Shown: positions 1 to 8,014 of the stretch, piece after piece
Position numbering within the stretch: position 1 is the stretch's first letter
Layout of the letters: every line of letters begins with the position of its first letter
Origin: Gemmatimonadota bacterium
Lineage (GTDB): Bacteria > Latescibacterota > UBA2968 > UBA8231
Reading direction: 5' to 3'
Length of the DNA: 64,000 bases
NCBI GenBank assembly: GCA_009841115.1
Contig: VXML01000034.1
Location: 206,821-270,820, forward strand
Notes under the pieces: generated by a model
The model's database searches: none
Told to the model about the DNA's origin: nothing
Seen by the model: only the letters and a program-made list of their open reading frames with translations
Translations under genes and position numbers: made by a program

Positions 1-434
1 ACGTCTGTCGCATGGTCTTTTACCCACAACACCTTTGCCAATGTATTAACTGGCCCCAACCGCATTAGCGTCCGCTCCCGCAGCAAGTCACCCGCGCGCT
101 GCTCGGCCCAATCGCACTCTGCTTGCGAGCGGTGGTCGAGCCAGATCGGCACCCGCTGCAGGGGCTGCCCGGCGCTATCGACAAATACCGCGCCGTTGAT
201 CTGCCCCGACAGGCCGACACAGGCGACCTGTGCTGGATCAATATCGGCAATAGCCTGACGCGCAGACGCGCACAGCCCTTGCCACCAATCCTCCGGGTCC
301 TGCTCGACCCACCCAGGATGCGGCTTGTGGAGCGGATACTCGGCCTGCCCTCTGCCAATGAGGTCGCCTGCCTCGTCGAGGAGGACGGCCTTGGTGCTTC
401 CCGTGCCCAAATCAATGCCCAGTGCGCAGCGCAT
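1..434 (-). CDS. FGGY-family carbohydrate kinase (xylulokinase-like), C-terminus outside window
   Basis: Reading the minus strand from ATG at 434 gives an open frame to the window edge, so only the N-terminal 144 residues are visible. It opens MRCALGIDLGTGSTKAVLLD, the ATP-binding DLGTxSxKA signature of the FGGY/ASKHA fold. Further on come GLSGQINGAV (compare GLSGQMHG of xylulokinases) and a WLDHRS motif near the sugar site. Known members phosphorylate pentuloses, hexuloses, gluconate or glycerol, and the fragment is closest in feel to xylulokinase. The substrate cannot be fixed without the C-terminus. It starts 9 bases after the upstream oxidoreductase stop, so the two are probably cotranscribed. 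Confidence 0.88.
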   Translation of the reverse strand, partial: MRCALGIDLGTGSTKAVLLDEAGDLIGRGQAEYPLHKPHPGWVEQDPEDWWQGLCASARQAIADIDPAQVACVGLSGQINGAVFVDSAGQPLQRVPIWLDHRSQAECDWAEQRAGDLLRERTLMRLGPVNTLAKVLWVKDHATD

Positions 435-443
435 CTAACCCTC

Positions 444-1694
444 CTATCCGAACCTATCCACGTTGCACAAACTCAGATCAAAACCCGGCTCCTCCCCCTG
501 CACCACCCACGCAGTCACTACCCCGGTCACCGCCCCCAACGAAACCCCAACCATGGCGTGCCCAGCCGCCACCGTGAGATTGTCGTAGTCCCGCGGCCGC
601 CCCAAAAAAGGCAAGCCATCCGGCGTACAGGGCCGCAGTCCACGCCACACTTCGATCAACTCTAACGCATCCGGCGTCCATGCCGGTACGTAGCGCGGCA
701 CCGCATTGACAATCGCGTCGACCCGCCGACGGTTGATCGACGTATCCATGCCTGCCAATTCGAGCGTACCGGCAAAGCGCAGCTTGTCCCCCATCGGGGT
801 GGTGCCGACGCGGGCTTCCACCATCATCAGCGGTACCTCTGGGCACGGATCCGGCTTGTGGACGGTGACGCTGTACCCTTTGGCCGGCTGCACTGGCAGG
901 GACAGACCCAGCCCACGGCCCACACCCGGCGACCACGCCCCGCTGCACAGCACGACTTCGTCAACGGCAAAATCCCCGCGCGTCGTCTCGACTACTTTGA
1001 TGCGACGCCCCTGTTTGCCAAACCCCAACACCTCGGTCTTCTCGTTGAGCTGAACCCCTCGCTCGACGCAACGAGCAGCCAAGGCACGCACAAGACGCGC
1101 CGGGTCCAAGTGGGCGTCCTGTGCGTAAAACGCCCCGCCCACGCAGTCCAATTCCACGACCTCAGCGCGCTGCTGCGCCTGTTGAGCATCGACCATCTCT
1201 ACCTCTATCCCTATCTCCTGCATCAGTTCGGCCTCTTCGTGGATGCTTTCCATCCCCTGCTCGGTCTTACACAGCAGGAGTCGGCCTTCGTGCCCAAAGG
1301 CAAAATCCAATTCCGCGGCCAGCGCCTCATAGAGCCGAAAGCTCTCCAAGTGCATATCGCGCAAAAGCGGCATGGCCTGCCGCACCCGCCGCATGGTGCT
1401 GGCCTTGCGGAATTGCCACAGCCAAGCCACAAGGTCGAGATCCCAGCGCCATTTGATGTAGAAGGGGCTGTCCGGGTCGAACATCCACCGCAAGCCTTGG
1501 GCGATGACCCCCGGCTCGGCCAGCGGCACGCTGTGGCTGGGGACGATCAGCCCGGCGTTGCCGTAGGAACTCCCCGCGCAGACCTCGTCCTTTTCGACCA
1601 CAGTAACCTCGCGACCCTGCTCCCGGAGAAAGTGCGCCGTGCAGATACCAACGACGCCACCACCGATAACCAGCACATCTACCTGTTGCGTCAT
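444..1694 (-). CDS. DadA-like FAD-dependent D-amino-acid dehydrogenase / glycine oxidase family
   Basis: 416 aa from ATG at 1694. A longer open frame to 1874 exists, but 1694 is preceded by GAGG at a good distance and the dinucleotide-binding fold begins at once: VDVLVIGGGVVGICTAHFL (GxGxxG) followed by VVEKDEVCAGSSYGNAGL. That second segment is the FAD/substrate signature of DadA-type enzymes. The C-terminus carries EVWRGLRPCTPDGLPFLG and GHAMVGVSLG, the usual second FAD-contacting segments of the DAO fold. The family oxidatively deaminates D-amino acids or N-alkyl amino acids, passing electrons to FAD and then to quinone or oxygen. The sugar kinase follows 9 bp downstream. The exact substrate is unknown. 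Confidence 0.88.
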   Translation of the reverse strand: MTQQVDVLVIGGGVVGICTAHFLREQGREVTVVEKDEVCAGSSYGNAGLIVPSHSVPLAEPGVIAQGLRWMFDPDSPFYIKWRWDLDLVAWLWQFRKASTMRRVRQAMPLLRDMHLESFRLYEALAAELDFAFGHEGRLLLCKTEQGMESIHEEAELMQEIGIEVEMVDAQQAQQRAEVVELDCVGGAFYAQDAHLDPARLVRALAARCVERGVQLNEKTEVLGFGKQGRRIKVVETTRGDFAVDEVVLCSGAWSPGVGRGLGLSLPVQPAKGYSVTVHKPDPCPEVPLMMVEARVGTTPMGDKLRFAGTLELAGMDTSINRRRVDAIVNAVPRYVPAWTPDALELIEVWRGLRPCTPDGLPFLGRPRDYDNLTVAAGHAMVGVSLGAVTGVVTAWVVQGEEPGFDLSLCNVDRFG

Positions 1695-1705
1695 AGCCAA
1701 GCCTC

Positions 1706-1846
1706 GCGTTTGTCCGACCGGTTGTGTTTCACTCTGCGTATTCAGGGACATTATACGCTGAAAATCTGCGTTGAGCCACCAACAGAAAGGAACTATCCAT
1801 CCTAGATCGCACCGTGCGCGCCGGATCATCCGCCTGTGCCACCCCA
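1706..1846 (+). pseudogene. decayed copy of the upstream region and first codons of a Gfo/Idh/MocA gene
   Basis: This stretch aligns almost base for base with 2893-3046. Shared blocks include GCGTTTGTCCG, CCGGTTGTGTTTCA, ACATTATAC and CAACAGAAAGGAACTATCCA, followed by CTAGATCGCNCCGTGCGC. The second copy is the leader and first codons of the dehydrogenase at 2998. Here the start ATG has become ATC (1799-1801) and the reading frame is lost. The strip now lies upstream of the minus-strand DadA-like gene and may supply its promoter: TATAAT reads on the minus strand at 1750-1755. Confidence 0.7.
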
Positions 1847-1908
1847 TGCGGCCTACTCGACGAACCCCAGCCAATCCGCTCGCGGACGAGGATTATCCGT
1901 TAAGCCCC

Positions 1909-1937
1909 TTGACAGAGAGGCTTTAATATTATATCAT
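1909..1937 (+). promoter_or_regulatory. sigma70-type promoter of the XRE/thioredoxin pair
   Basis: TTGACA (1909-1914), exactly 17 bases, then TATCAT (1932-1937). This sits about 33 bases before the XRE start codon in an AT-rich patch unlike its GC-rich surroundings. Confidence 0.75.
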
Positions 1938-1940
1938 ATA

Positions 1941-1957
1941 TGCTATAACAAATAGCA
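1941..1957 (+). promoter_or_regulatory. probable operator of the XRE regulator
   Basis: Perfect inverted repeat TGCTAT-AACAA-ATAGCA starting 3 bases after the -10 box, over the expected transcription start. A further half site, ATGCTATAA, lies at 1961-1969, directly before the start codon. The position is what one expects of autorepression by the HTH protein encoded next. That is inference. Confidence 0.6.
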
Positions 1958-1969
1958 AAGATGCTATAA

Positions 1970-2212
1970 ATGCCTTTTGATCATCAACAGATCAAGGAAT
2001 TCCGCCGGTGCCTCGGCCTGACCCAGACCCAATTGGCCGAAAAACTACAGGTACCGCAATGCACCATCGCCCGCTGGGAAACGGGCAAAACCGCGCCCAA
2101 CACCAGCCACATCGGCGAAATGTGCGATTTCGGCCGCGTCGCAGGCATCGAACCCAGTTTCTTCTTCCCCGCCTTCAGCCGCTATACTCCGGGGAAAGCA
2201 CCACAATCATAA
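1970..2212 (+). CDS. small XRE-family helix-turn-helix regulator
   Basis: 80 aa. Residues 7-55 form a classic HTH_3 domain: IKEFRRCLGLTQTQLAEKL, then VPQCTIARWETGKTAPN, with the recognition-helix Q-x-T-I-x-R-W-E-x-G pattern. The tail (GIEPSFFFPAFSRY) is short, with no sensor domain, so this is a DNA-binding-only repressor. It is preceded by a strong promoter and a palindrome at the start site. Thioredoxin follows 13 bp downstream behind an AAGGAG ribosome site, so the two are probably one transcript. An antitoxin role is conceivable for such a short XRE protein, but no toxin-like partner is adjacent. Confidence 0.85.
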   Translation: MPFDHQQIKEFRRCLGLTQTQLAEKLQVPQCTIARWETGKTAPNTSHIGEMCDFGRVAGIEPSFFFPAFSRYTPGKAPQS

Positions 2213-2225
2213 TAAGGAGCCTAAA

Positions 2226-2561
2226 ATGGCCAAAAACACCGTCGTCCTCACAGACGCCACCTTCGATGAAGAAGTACTGCAAGCGCAAGAGCCGGTCCTG
2301 GTAGATTTCAGTGCCGTCTGGTGCCCTCCCTGCCGCGTCCTAGAGCCGGTAGTCGAAGAACTGGCTGGAGAATACGCCGGCCGCGTCAAAGTGGCCAAAC
2401 TTGACGCCGACCAGTACCGAGAGACGGTCTCGCGCTACCAGATCCGCGGCCTGCCGACCCTGCTCTTTTTCAAGGACGGCCAAGTTCAGGACACCGTCGT
2501 CGGCGCAGCCCCTAAAGGCCAGTTGGTACAAAAATTAGATGCCGTCCTCCAAGCCTCGTAG
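2226..2561 (+). CDS. trxA: thioredoxin with CPPC active site
   Basis: 111 aa, full length for a thioredoxin. The redox centre is VWCPPCR (Cys33, Cys36), and the cis-proline loop is RGLPTLLFF. The canonical thioredoxin motif is CGPC; proline at the second position is seen in variants and normally shifts redox potential. No signal peptide, so cytoplasmic disulfide reductase. It lies 13 bp after an XRE regulator with an AAGGAG site before the ATG. It ends 8 bp from the convergent chorismate mutase-like gene. Confidence 0.93.
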   Translation: MAKNTVVLTDATFDEEVLQAQEPVLVDFSAVWCPPCRVLEPVVEELAGEYAGRVKVAKLDADQYRETVSRYQIRGLPTLLFFKDGQVQDTVVGAAPKGQLVQKLDAVLQAS

Positions 2562-2569
2562 CTGATGGA

Positions 2570-2878
2570 TCAATCATTAGTAGCGGCCGCCGTTTTCCAT
2601 TTTGTCATTTCTTCCCTGATAAAGTAGCTCACGAGATCGTTGTACATCTTCTCAATCGCGTCTGGACTGAGGCCTTCCTCCGCCGCCCAGAGTCTTCGTT
2701 GCTCTAGCATGGATTTTAGTCGTTCTGGAGCCTTCACACTCCCCGCACTCGTTTTGAATTGTGCTGCTGCTTGCACGTATTGAAACCGTTGACCTAGCAG
2801 CGCAATAACCTCTCTATCGATTCGATCAATCTCCACACGTATATCTCCCATATCCGCACACTTATCTGGCGTCTTCAT
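2570..2878 (-). CDS. AroQ-fold chorismate mutase / isochorismate-pyruvate lyase-like protein
   Basis: 102 aa, the size of a free-standing AroQ helical domain. It has the expected pattern: IRVEIDRIDREVIALLGQR (Arg14, Arg31), AAAQFK (Lys42), PERLKSMLEQRR and YFIREE near the C-terminus. PchB-type isochorismate-pyruvate lyases share the APERxxxML-RR and FIxxE features, so either chorismate mutase or salicylate-forming lyase activity is possible. No other aromatic-acid or siderophore gene is nearby. It starts about 119 bp from the divergent Gfo/Idh gene. A TATAAT reading on the minus strand at 2949-2954 may be its -10. Confidence 0.75.
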   Translation of the reverse strand: MKTPDKCADMGDIRVEIDRIDREVIALLGQRFQYVQAAAQFKTSAGSVKAPERLKSMLEQRRLWAAEEGLSPDAIEKMYNDLVSYFIREEMTKWKTAAATND

Positions 2879-2934
2879 TCATGCCACTCCTTGCGTTTGT
2901 CCGGCACCTTGACGCCGGTTGTGTTTCATTCTAC

Positions 2935-2964
2935 GTATTCAGAGGGACATTATACTCTGAATAC
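2935..2964. promoter_or_regulatory. perfect 10-bp inverted repeat in divergent promoter region
   Basis: GTATTCAGAG, then GGACATTATA, then CTCTGAATAC: ten-base arms with a ten-base spacer, so both half sites face the same side of the helix one turn apart. It lies between two divergent genes and overlaps a minus-strand TATAAT, which fits a dimeric repressor site. The older copy at 1738-1763 keeps the left arm but has a degraded right arm. Confidence 0.6.
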
Positions 2965-2997
2965 CTGCGTTGAGCTACCAACAGAAAGGAACTATCC

Positions 2998-4044
2998 ATG
3001 CTAGATCGCGCCGTGCGCATCGGAACGATCGGCTGCGGCACCCAAGCCAACGTCCACTTTGCCGGTATCAAAGCACTGGGCGCGGACCAAGCGACGATTG
3101 CCGCGGTCTGCGACCTCGACGACGAGCGCCTCGCCGCGGCCTGCCAACTCTGGCCCGAAGCCCGTGCGGCCAAAGACTACCGGGACATGCTCGCGCCCGG
3201 CGACCTCGACTTGGTCATCGTCGCCACCATGCCCAACACGCACGAAGCCATATCCTTGGCTAGCCTCGACGCCGGGGCCTGCGTGCTGTGCGAAAAGCCC
3301 TTTATGATGAATGTCGCCCAAGCCGAAGCCGTCCTCGCCAAAGCCGAGGAAACCGGGCTACAAGTCCAGCTCGGCACCAACATGCGCTATATGCCGAGTT
3401 CGCGGTACTTGCACGACCTAGTCCAAGGCGGCACCATCGGCGAGCCAGTGTTCGCCAAGGCGTGGGGCTGCCACGACGACCCTCCTGTCTGGGGGCCGCA
3501 CTATCACCTAGCCACTTCCGGCGGCGGAGTCCTCGCCTCGACCTTAGTCCACACGCTCGACCTAGCAATGTGGGTCGGCGGCTCGCCCAATCCGCTCACC
3601 GTCAGCGCAGCGACCCGACGCCTCTTCCCCGACAAGCGCGGTCCCAAAATCGACGCCGCTATACACGCGCGCTACGACGCCGAAGACCTCATCAGCGCCT
3701 TGGTGCGCTTTGACAACGGTGCATTTTACTCCTTGGAGGGCAACTGGTGCAGCGAGAAGACCGACTTCCACAGCTTTGAGCTGACCACCACCCGTGCCAC
3801 GGTGACCGGCGAACCCTTTGCAGTCAAGGTCGATGTCGAAGGCGAGATTGTCGATCAGACGCCCCAACTCGACGGCGGCGACGACTGGTTCCAAAGCGTC
3901 TACACTCAAGACGCCACCCTCATCGCCCAACTCCGCGCTGGCGAGCCTTGGGACATGCAGGACGCCCGCCAGCTACTCAACCTTCAAAAGGTCGTCGATG
4001 CCTGTTACGAATCGGCTCGCACGGGCCGAGAGGTCGTATTATAA
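2998..4044 (+). CDS. Gfo/Idh/MocA family oxidoreductase (1)
   Basis: 348 aa. The N-terminal Rossmann fold shows IGTIGCGTQANVHFAG (NAD(P) binding), and the family signature CEKP is at residues 98-101. The C-terminal alpha/beta domain contains TSGGGVLASTLVHTLDLAMW with the usual catalytic-site histidine region. The start is chosen by AGAAAGGAAC upstream. Members oxidise or epimerise sugars, inositols or amino sugars with tightly bound NAD. The 2OG oxygenase follows 58 bp downstream and may act on the same compound. This is the source of the decayed copy near 1.8 kb and is one of four paralogs in the window. Confidence 0.92.
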   Translation: MLDRAVRIGTIGCGTQANVHFAGIKALGADQATIAAVCDLDDERLAAACQLWPEARAAKDYRDMLAPGDLDLVIVATMPNTHEAISLASLDAGACVLCEKPFMMNVAQAEAVLAKAEETGLQVQLGTNMRYMPSSRYLHDLVQGGTIGEPVFAKAWGCHDDPPVWGPHYHLATSGGGVLASTLVHTLDLAMWVGGSPNPLTVSAATRRLFPDKRGPKIDAAIHARYDAEDLISALVRFDNGAFYSLEGNWCSEKTDFHSFELTTTRATVTGEPFAVKVDVEGEIVDQTPQLDGGDDWFQSVYTQDATLIAQLRAGEPWDMQDARQLLNLQKVVDACYESARTGREVVL

Positions 4045-4102
4045 CCTATACTTCTACAACAAGTTGACGTGAAAATATTACAATTATTCGCAAGGAAATT
4101 TT

Positions 4103-4951
4103 ATGACCCAGCCCAACGCCTGGACACCCGCCGAGGCCCATAGCACGGCCGACTTGCTGCACAGCCTACCCCGTCCTCTCACCGCCTTGGCCGCTGGAGA
4201 CATCCCCGCCGTAGTCCTGCGAGGAGCCTACCCACCCGACCACTGCCGCGCCTTGATGCACCGCTTTGAGGAGCGGGGCTATTTCGATCCGGCCACCGTG
4301 GGCCAGGCTTCCCAGCTAAGCGGCGGCCCCTATCTCGACTTGGGCACCAGCCTCGGACGGCTCGGAGCCGATCCAACGGCCTTCTTCGCCCATGCCGCTC
4401 GCACTCACGAGTTGTTCGCTACGCTCTTCGAGGGGTTTACTGATCCGGTGCGCACGATGTACGCGGCCCTATCCGACCTAGCCGAGGGCAAAGTAGTGCA
4501 AACCGCGCGCGAATCGGACGGACGGCTCTACGGACCAGCCATCTTCCGCATGTATCACGCCGCCGAAGGCCACAGGCCCCACTACGACTCCGTGGCCAAG
4601 CGCTCCCGCCCAGGCTACGAATACGCAGTCGCCGACTTCCAGCGCCAATTCGCCGGGGTGTTGTGCTTGCAGACCGGCGATGAGGCAAGCGCCGACGAAC
4701 CCTTTATCTACCGGTGCTGGGGCACCCAACCCCACATCGAGGAAATCCTGCGCGAAGACCGCTTCGCCGAGTACGCGGCCGAACACCACATCCCCCGCGT
4801 CCAAGTCCGACTGACGCCGGGCGATCTCTGCTTCTTCTGCACCGAAAACATCCACGAAGTAGAGCGCCTAACGCGCCAGCGCCGCCGCGTCGTACTGGCC
4901 TTCTTCTTCGCCATGTCAGAGGACAAACCGGAAATTTTTGTCTGGTCCTAA
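4103..4951 (+). CDS. Fe(II)/2-oxoglutarate-dependent oxygenase-like protein
   Basis: 282 aa, cytoplasmic. The jelly-roll metal triad can be read as His160-x-Asp162 (RPHYDS) and His251 (ENIHEVE). Arg260/261 about ten residues later would bind 2-oxoglutarate (RQRRRVVLAFFFA). The FFCTENIHEV and AFFFAMS strands are typical of the double-stranded beta helix core. Such enzymes hydroxylate small molecules or side chains. The substrate is unknown, but the gene follows a sugar dehydrogenase. The AAGGAAA ribosome site supports the start. It is convergent with the PQQ dehydrogenase gene 15 bp away. Confidence 0.7.
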   Translation: MTQPNAWTPAEAHSTADLLHSLPRPLTALAAGDIPAVVLRGAYPPDHCRALMHRFEERGYFDPATVGQASQLSGGPYLDLGTSLGRLGADPTAFFAHAARTHELFATLFEGFTDPVRTMYAALSDLAEGKVVQTARESDGRLYGPAIFRMYHAAEGHRPHYDSVAKRSRPGYEYAVADFQRQFAGVLCLQTGDEASADEPFIYRCWGTQPHIEEILREDRFAEYAAEHHIPRVQVRLTPGDLCFFCTENIHEVERLTRQRRRVVLAFFFAMSEDKPEIFVWS

Positions 4952-4966
4952 GGCGTCTTCGGCCTC

Positions 4967-7870
4967 CTAATCCCCCACCTTCTCCACGGCCGCTTGATAA
5001 TACTCCCGAAGCAAGTCGTCGAGGGCCGTGGAGGTTTGGTTGTAGTTGGTCCATCCGTACGGCGTGTTGTCAAAGCGCACATCGCCCACGAGGGAATCGG
5101 CTCCCCGCGACAGGAGAAAGCGGGCCATTTCGAGTTGGTCGGCGACGACGGTTTTGTGCAGGGGCGTACTGCCGCGGTCGTAGGAGCGGAATGCGCCGGC
5201 AAAACCGTCGATGTCGGCCCCGCGATCCAGTAAGAAGGCCGCCGCTTCCAACGCGCCACTGTAGGCAGCAAAGTTGAGCGCCTCGACGAGGATTTGCTCG
5301 TCAGTGAGCACGGTGTCCGGGGTGGGGTGATACAAATGGCCGATCCCCTGTTTCAGCTTGCCCTCGGCGTCGAAGAACTCGGCCATCAGATCGACGCGAT
5401 TGGCTCCGGCGGCAAAGCGCAAATCGACTGTGGCCCCGGCCTCAATCAACAGCCGCGCCAATTCGGGATTTTCGGCGATCAGGGCCTTCCACACTATTCG
5501 GCCGCGGTTGCGATCCAAATCAGCCCCTCGATCGACCAAGAGGCTGACCAACTCTCCTTTGGTACCAGCCCAATCGAGCTGAGCACTTTGGGCCACCAAT
5601 TCCAGCACCGTAACCGCATCGTAAGTCGCGGCGTTGGGATCGGCCCCAGCAGCGAGCAAGACAGCGGCCAACTCAACGGCATTTTCGGGCAGCGGCACTC
5701 GCTGCGGCTCGCCGGCCACGTGGTGCAAGAGAGTGGCCCCGCGGAAGTAGGAGTATTCGTAGTACTCGTCGAAATAGCCCTGCGCGGCCGTCAGTTCGGG
5801 ATGTTCGGCGAGTAGGTTCCTGAGCGTCTCCACATCGCCGGCGTCAATGGCTTGGACGGCCCGGTAAAAGGCTGGATGCCCGGCGTCGCCGCGGTCGCGG
5901 CCTTGCGGCGGCAAGGATTCGCCCACGCGCGGAATGGCCAATGCCACCAGTTCGGGCGGGCGATCGGGATCGCCAAAATCATTGCCTACCGGGACGATCA
6001 CGTACTGACGTCCATCCGCCACATAGCTCATCGGCGCGCCGTAGGCATTGCTGGGCAACTCGACGCGGCCGATTTCCCGGCCCGACGCCAGGTCGTAGGC
6101 GCGTAAGTAAGCGTCGCGATCGACGAAGTAGTCCATACCAGCGTCGCTCAGATCGTGTGGGTCTTGCGAGGCGGCCAGCAGCAACCGGGGAGTGGTCAGC
6201 ACGAAGGTGCGGTTGTCCCAGCCCATATCCGGCAGGTCGAGTCCCTTGAGCGCCGGGTGATCAACCGGCCCCTTGCCCACCGTCGTCCGCCATAGGTACT
6301 CGCCGGTGTTGAGGTCAATGGCGGTGATGCTGCCGTACGGGGGCTTGACCAGTGGCAGACCCCGAGGACCAACGACGTGCTGGTTGTTGCTAGCAGAAAA
6401 CGTCGAATGAGCCTCCGGGTCCTCTACCCGATGCAACTGCACGGTAGTGATGGCCATGTGCGACGGCACGTAGAGCACACCCGTGCGCGGATCCGCCGCG
6501 CCCCCAGCCCAGTCAGCACCGCCCCATTGCCCAGGCACCACCAAAACCCCCTTCTCGGTCGGTGGCGCGTAGAGCGGGCCGTAGTCGTAGCGGGCGAGGA
6601 TCGCCTTGGCTTCCTCGCGCAGTTCGGACGTGAAGTCAATCAGATCGTCTTCGCCAATGCCTTGGCGTTCAAACGGCGCAGGTTTGGTCGGGAAGGGCTG
6701 AGTCGGCGAAGTCTGCTCGCCCGGCACCTGCGACTGGGGTACCGGCCGTTCGACAATCGGCCAGATCGGCTCGCCGCTTTTGCGGTCAAACACAAAGCAG
6801 AAGGCCTGCTTGGTCAGCACGGCAACGATCTGGCGCAGGCGACCATCCACTTCCACATCCAGCAACACCGGCGGGGCTGGCGGATCGTAGTCCCACAGGC
6901 CGTGGTGGACCAATTGATAGTGCCACACCCGCTCGCCGGTCTCGGCCTTCAGGCAGACAATCGACTCGCTGAACAGGTTGTCGCCGGGGCGCTCGCCGCC
7001 GTAGTAGTCGTGGCTGGCCGTACTCACCGGCAAGTAGAGGTAGCCTAACTCTTCGTCCGCGGTCATTGAGGCCCAGACATTAGCGGCACCGTAGGTCTTC
7101 CATGCGTCGCTTTCCCACGTCTCGTTGCCGTATTCGCCCGCCTGCGGAATCGTGTGGAACTCCCAGACCTTGGCCCCCGTCCTTGCGTCAAAAGCCTGTA
7201 CATCGCCGGGGGGCGTATACTCAGCCGGGGGACGGCCGCGCCAGTCGCCAATGGCCGAGCCGACCGCGACCACGTCGCGGCAGATCACGGGCGGGGCGGT
7301 CACGCCGTAGTTCCAGCGGTCGCCGTCGGTCAATGGGCGGCGCAGGGACGCGCCCAAGTCAACCCGGCCATCTTGGCCAAACGCCGGGTCTAGAAGGCCG
7401 GTCTTGGCATCAATGGAGTACAAATAGGCAGTTGAAGTGGCGAGAAAAATCCGCTCGACTGCGCCGTCGGTCCAGTAGCTTACGCCGCGCAGGTTGCCCA
7501 AGAAGCGAGGCTCAATGCGCCAGGCTTCTGGATCAAACGTCCACAATTCCTCGCCGCTAGCTCCATCGAGAGCGACGAGGATATTGAATGGCGAGGCGTA
7601 GTACAGCACTCCATTGACGGCGATCGGCGTACCGCGGTGCTCATCAAAGTCTAGGTCGCGCTCGGCCGTCTCGTATATCTGCTGATCGGGCGGGCGAAAG
7701 CGCCACACTACGCGCAATTGGTCGAAGTTATCCGGGCCAATCTGGGCGGCGGGCGAGTACTTGGTACCGCCCAGATCCGAGGTGTAGTAAGGCCAATCGA
7801 CCGCTTGGGCCGAGGCTACTGCTATCAACATCAGCCAGACGGTCAAGGTGCTGCAGGCGCGTTTGTTCAC
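4967..7870 (-). CDS. secreted PQQ-type quinoprotein dehydrogenase fused to C-terminal ankyrin repeats
   Basis: 967 aa, GTG start behind AAAGGAG. Residues 1-23 are a signal peptide ending ASAQA. Residues about 24-640 form a PQQ beta-propeller: DWPYYTSDLGGTKYSPAAQI, repeated GxxLWxF-type W motifs, and VHHGLWDYDPPAPPVLLDV, characteristic of glucose/polyol quinoprotein dehydrogenases. There is no CXXCH heme site, so it is not a quinohemoprotein. From about residue 650 the chain becomes ankyrin repeats (LLEAxADxNA-type: VLLAAGADPNAAT, LLVDRGADLDRN, FLLDRGADIDGF, FLLSRGADSLVG). Expected role: periplasmic sugar or alcohol oxidation feeding quinone. The ankyrin tail presumably binds a partner. No PQQ synthesis genes are present here. 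Confidence 0.87.
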   Translation of the reverse strand: MNKRACSTLTVWLMLIAVASAQAVDWPYYTSDLGGTKYSPAAQIGPDNFDQLRVVWRFRPPDQQIYETAERDLDFDEHRGTPIAVNGVLYYASPFNILVALDGASGEELWTFDPEAWRIEPRFLGNLRGVSYWTDGAVERIFLATSTAYLYSIDAKTGLLDPAFGQDGRVDLGASLRRPLTDGDRWNYGVTAPPVICRDVVAVGSAIGDWRGRPPAEYTPPGDVQAFDARTGAKVWEFHTIPQAGEYGNETWESDAWKTYGAANVWASMTADEELGYLYLPVSTASHDYYGGERPGDNLFSESIVCLKAETGERVWHYQLVHHGLWDYDPPAPPVLLDVEVDGRLRQIVAVLTKQAFCFVFDRKSGEPIWPIVERPVPQSQVPGEQTSPTQPFPTKPAPFERQGIGEDDLIDFTSELREEAKAILARYDYGPLYAPPTEKGVLVVPGQWGGADWAGGAADPRTGVLYVPSHMAITTVQLHRVEDPEAHSTFSASNNQHVVGPRGLPLVKPPYGSITAIDLNTGEYLWRTTVGKGPVDHPALKGLDLPDMGWDNRTFVLTTPRLLLAASQDPHDLSDAGMDYFVDRDAYLRAYDLASGREIGRVELPSNAYGAPMSYVADGRQYVIVPVGNDFGDPDRPPELVALAIPRVGESLPPQGRDRGDAGHPAFYRAVQAIDAGDVETLRNLLAEHPELTAAQGYFDEYYEYSYFRGATLLHHVAGEPQRVPLPENAVELAAVLLAAGADPNAATYDAVTVLELVAQSAQLDWAGTKGELVSLLVDRGADLDRNRGRIVWKALIAENPELARLLIEAGATVDLRFAAGANRVDLMAEFFDAEGKLKQGIGHLYHPTPDTVLTDEQILVEALNFAAYSGALEAAAFLLDRGADIDGFAGAFRSYDRGSTPLHKTVVADQLEMARFLLSRGADSLVGDVRFDNTPYGWTNYNQTSTALDDLLREYYQAAVEKVGD

Positions 7871-7913
7871 TCGTTGCTCCTTTCTGCGCGGTTTTTATAA
7901 GCTTCTTAAAACG

Positions 7914-7951
7914 GACGACGGGGCACTGAACAGTGTCAAAACCCCGCCGTC
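7914..7951. promoter_or_regulatory. nested hairpin between divergent genes
   Basis: GACGACGGGG (7914-7923) pairs with CCCCGCCGTC (7942-7951) with one mismatch. Inside lies a perfect CACTG-AA-CAGTG stem (7924-7935). It sits in the 144-bp gap between the PQQ dehydrogenase and the FAD-sialidase gene. It could be an operator or a leader structure. There is no T-run, so it is unlikely to be a terminator. Confidence 0.45.
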
Positions 7952-8014
7952 ATCTGTTTCCAGCTCTCCTGAAGGCACATATTACTCCCATTCCTCCAAC
8001 AAACGGATGCCCCT

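Noticed and set aside
858-1805. Long plus-strand open frame opposite the DadA-like oxidase
   Set aside because: No domain motifs, Pro/His/Arg-rich composition typical of the antisense of GC-rich coding DNA. The minus strand has a complete, motif-bearing gene.
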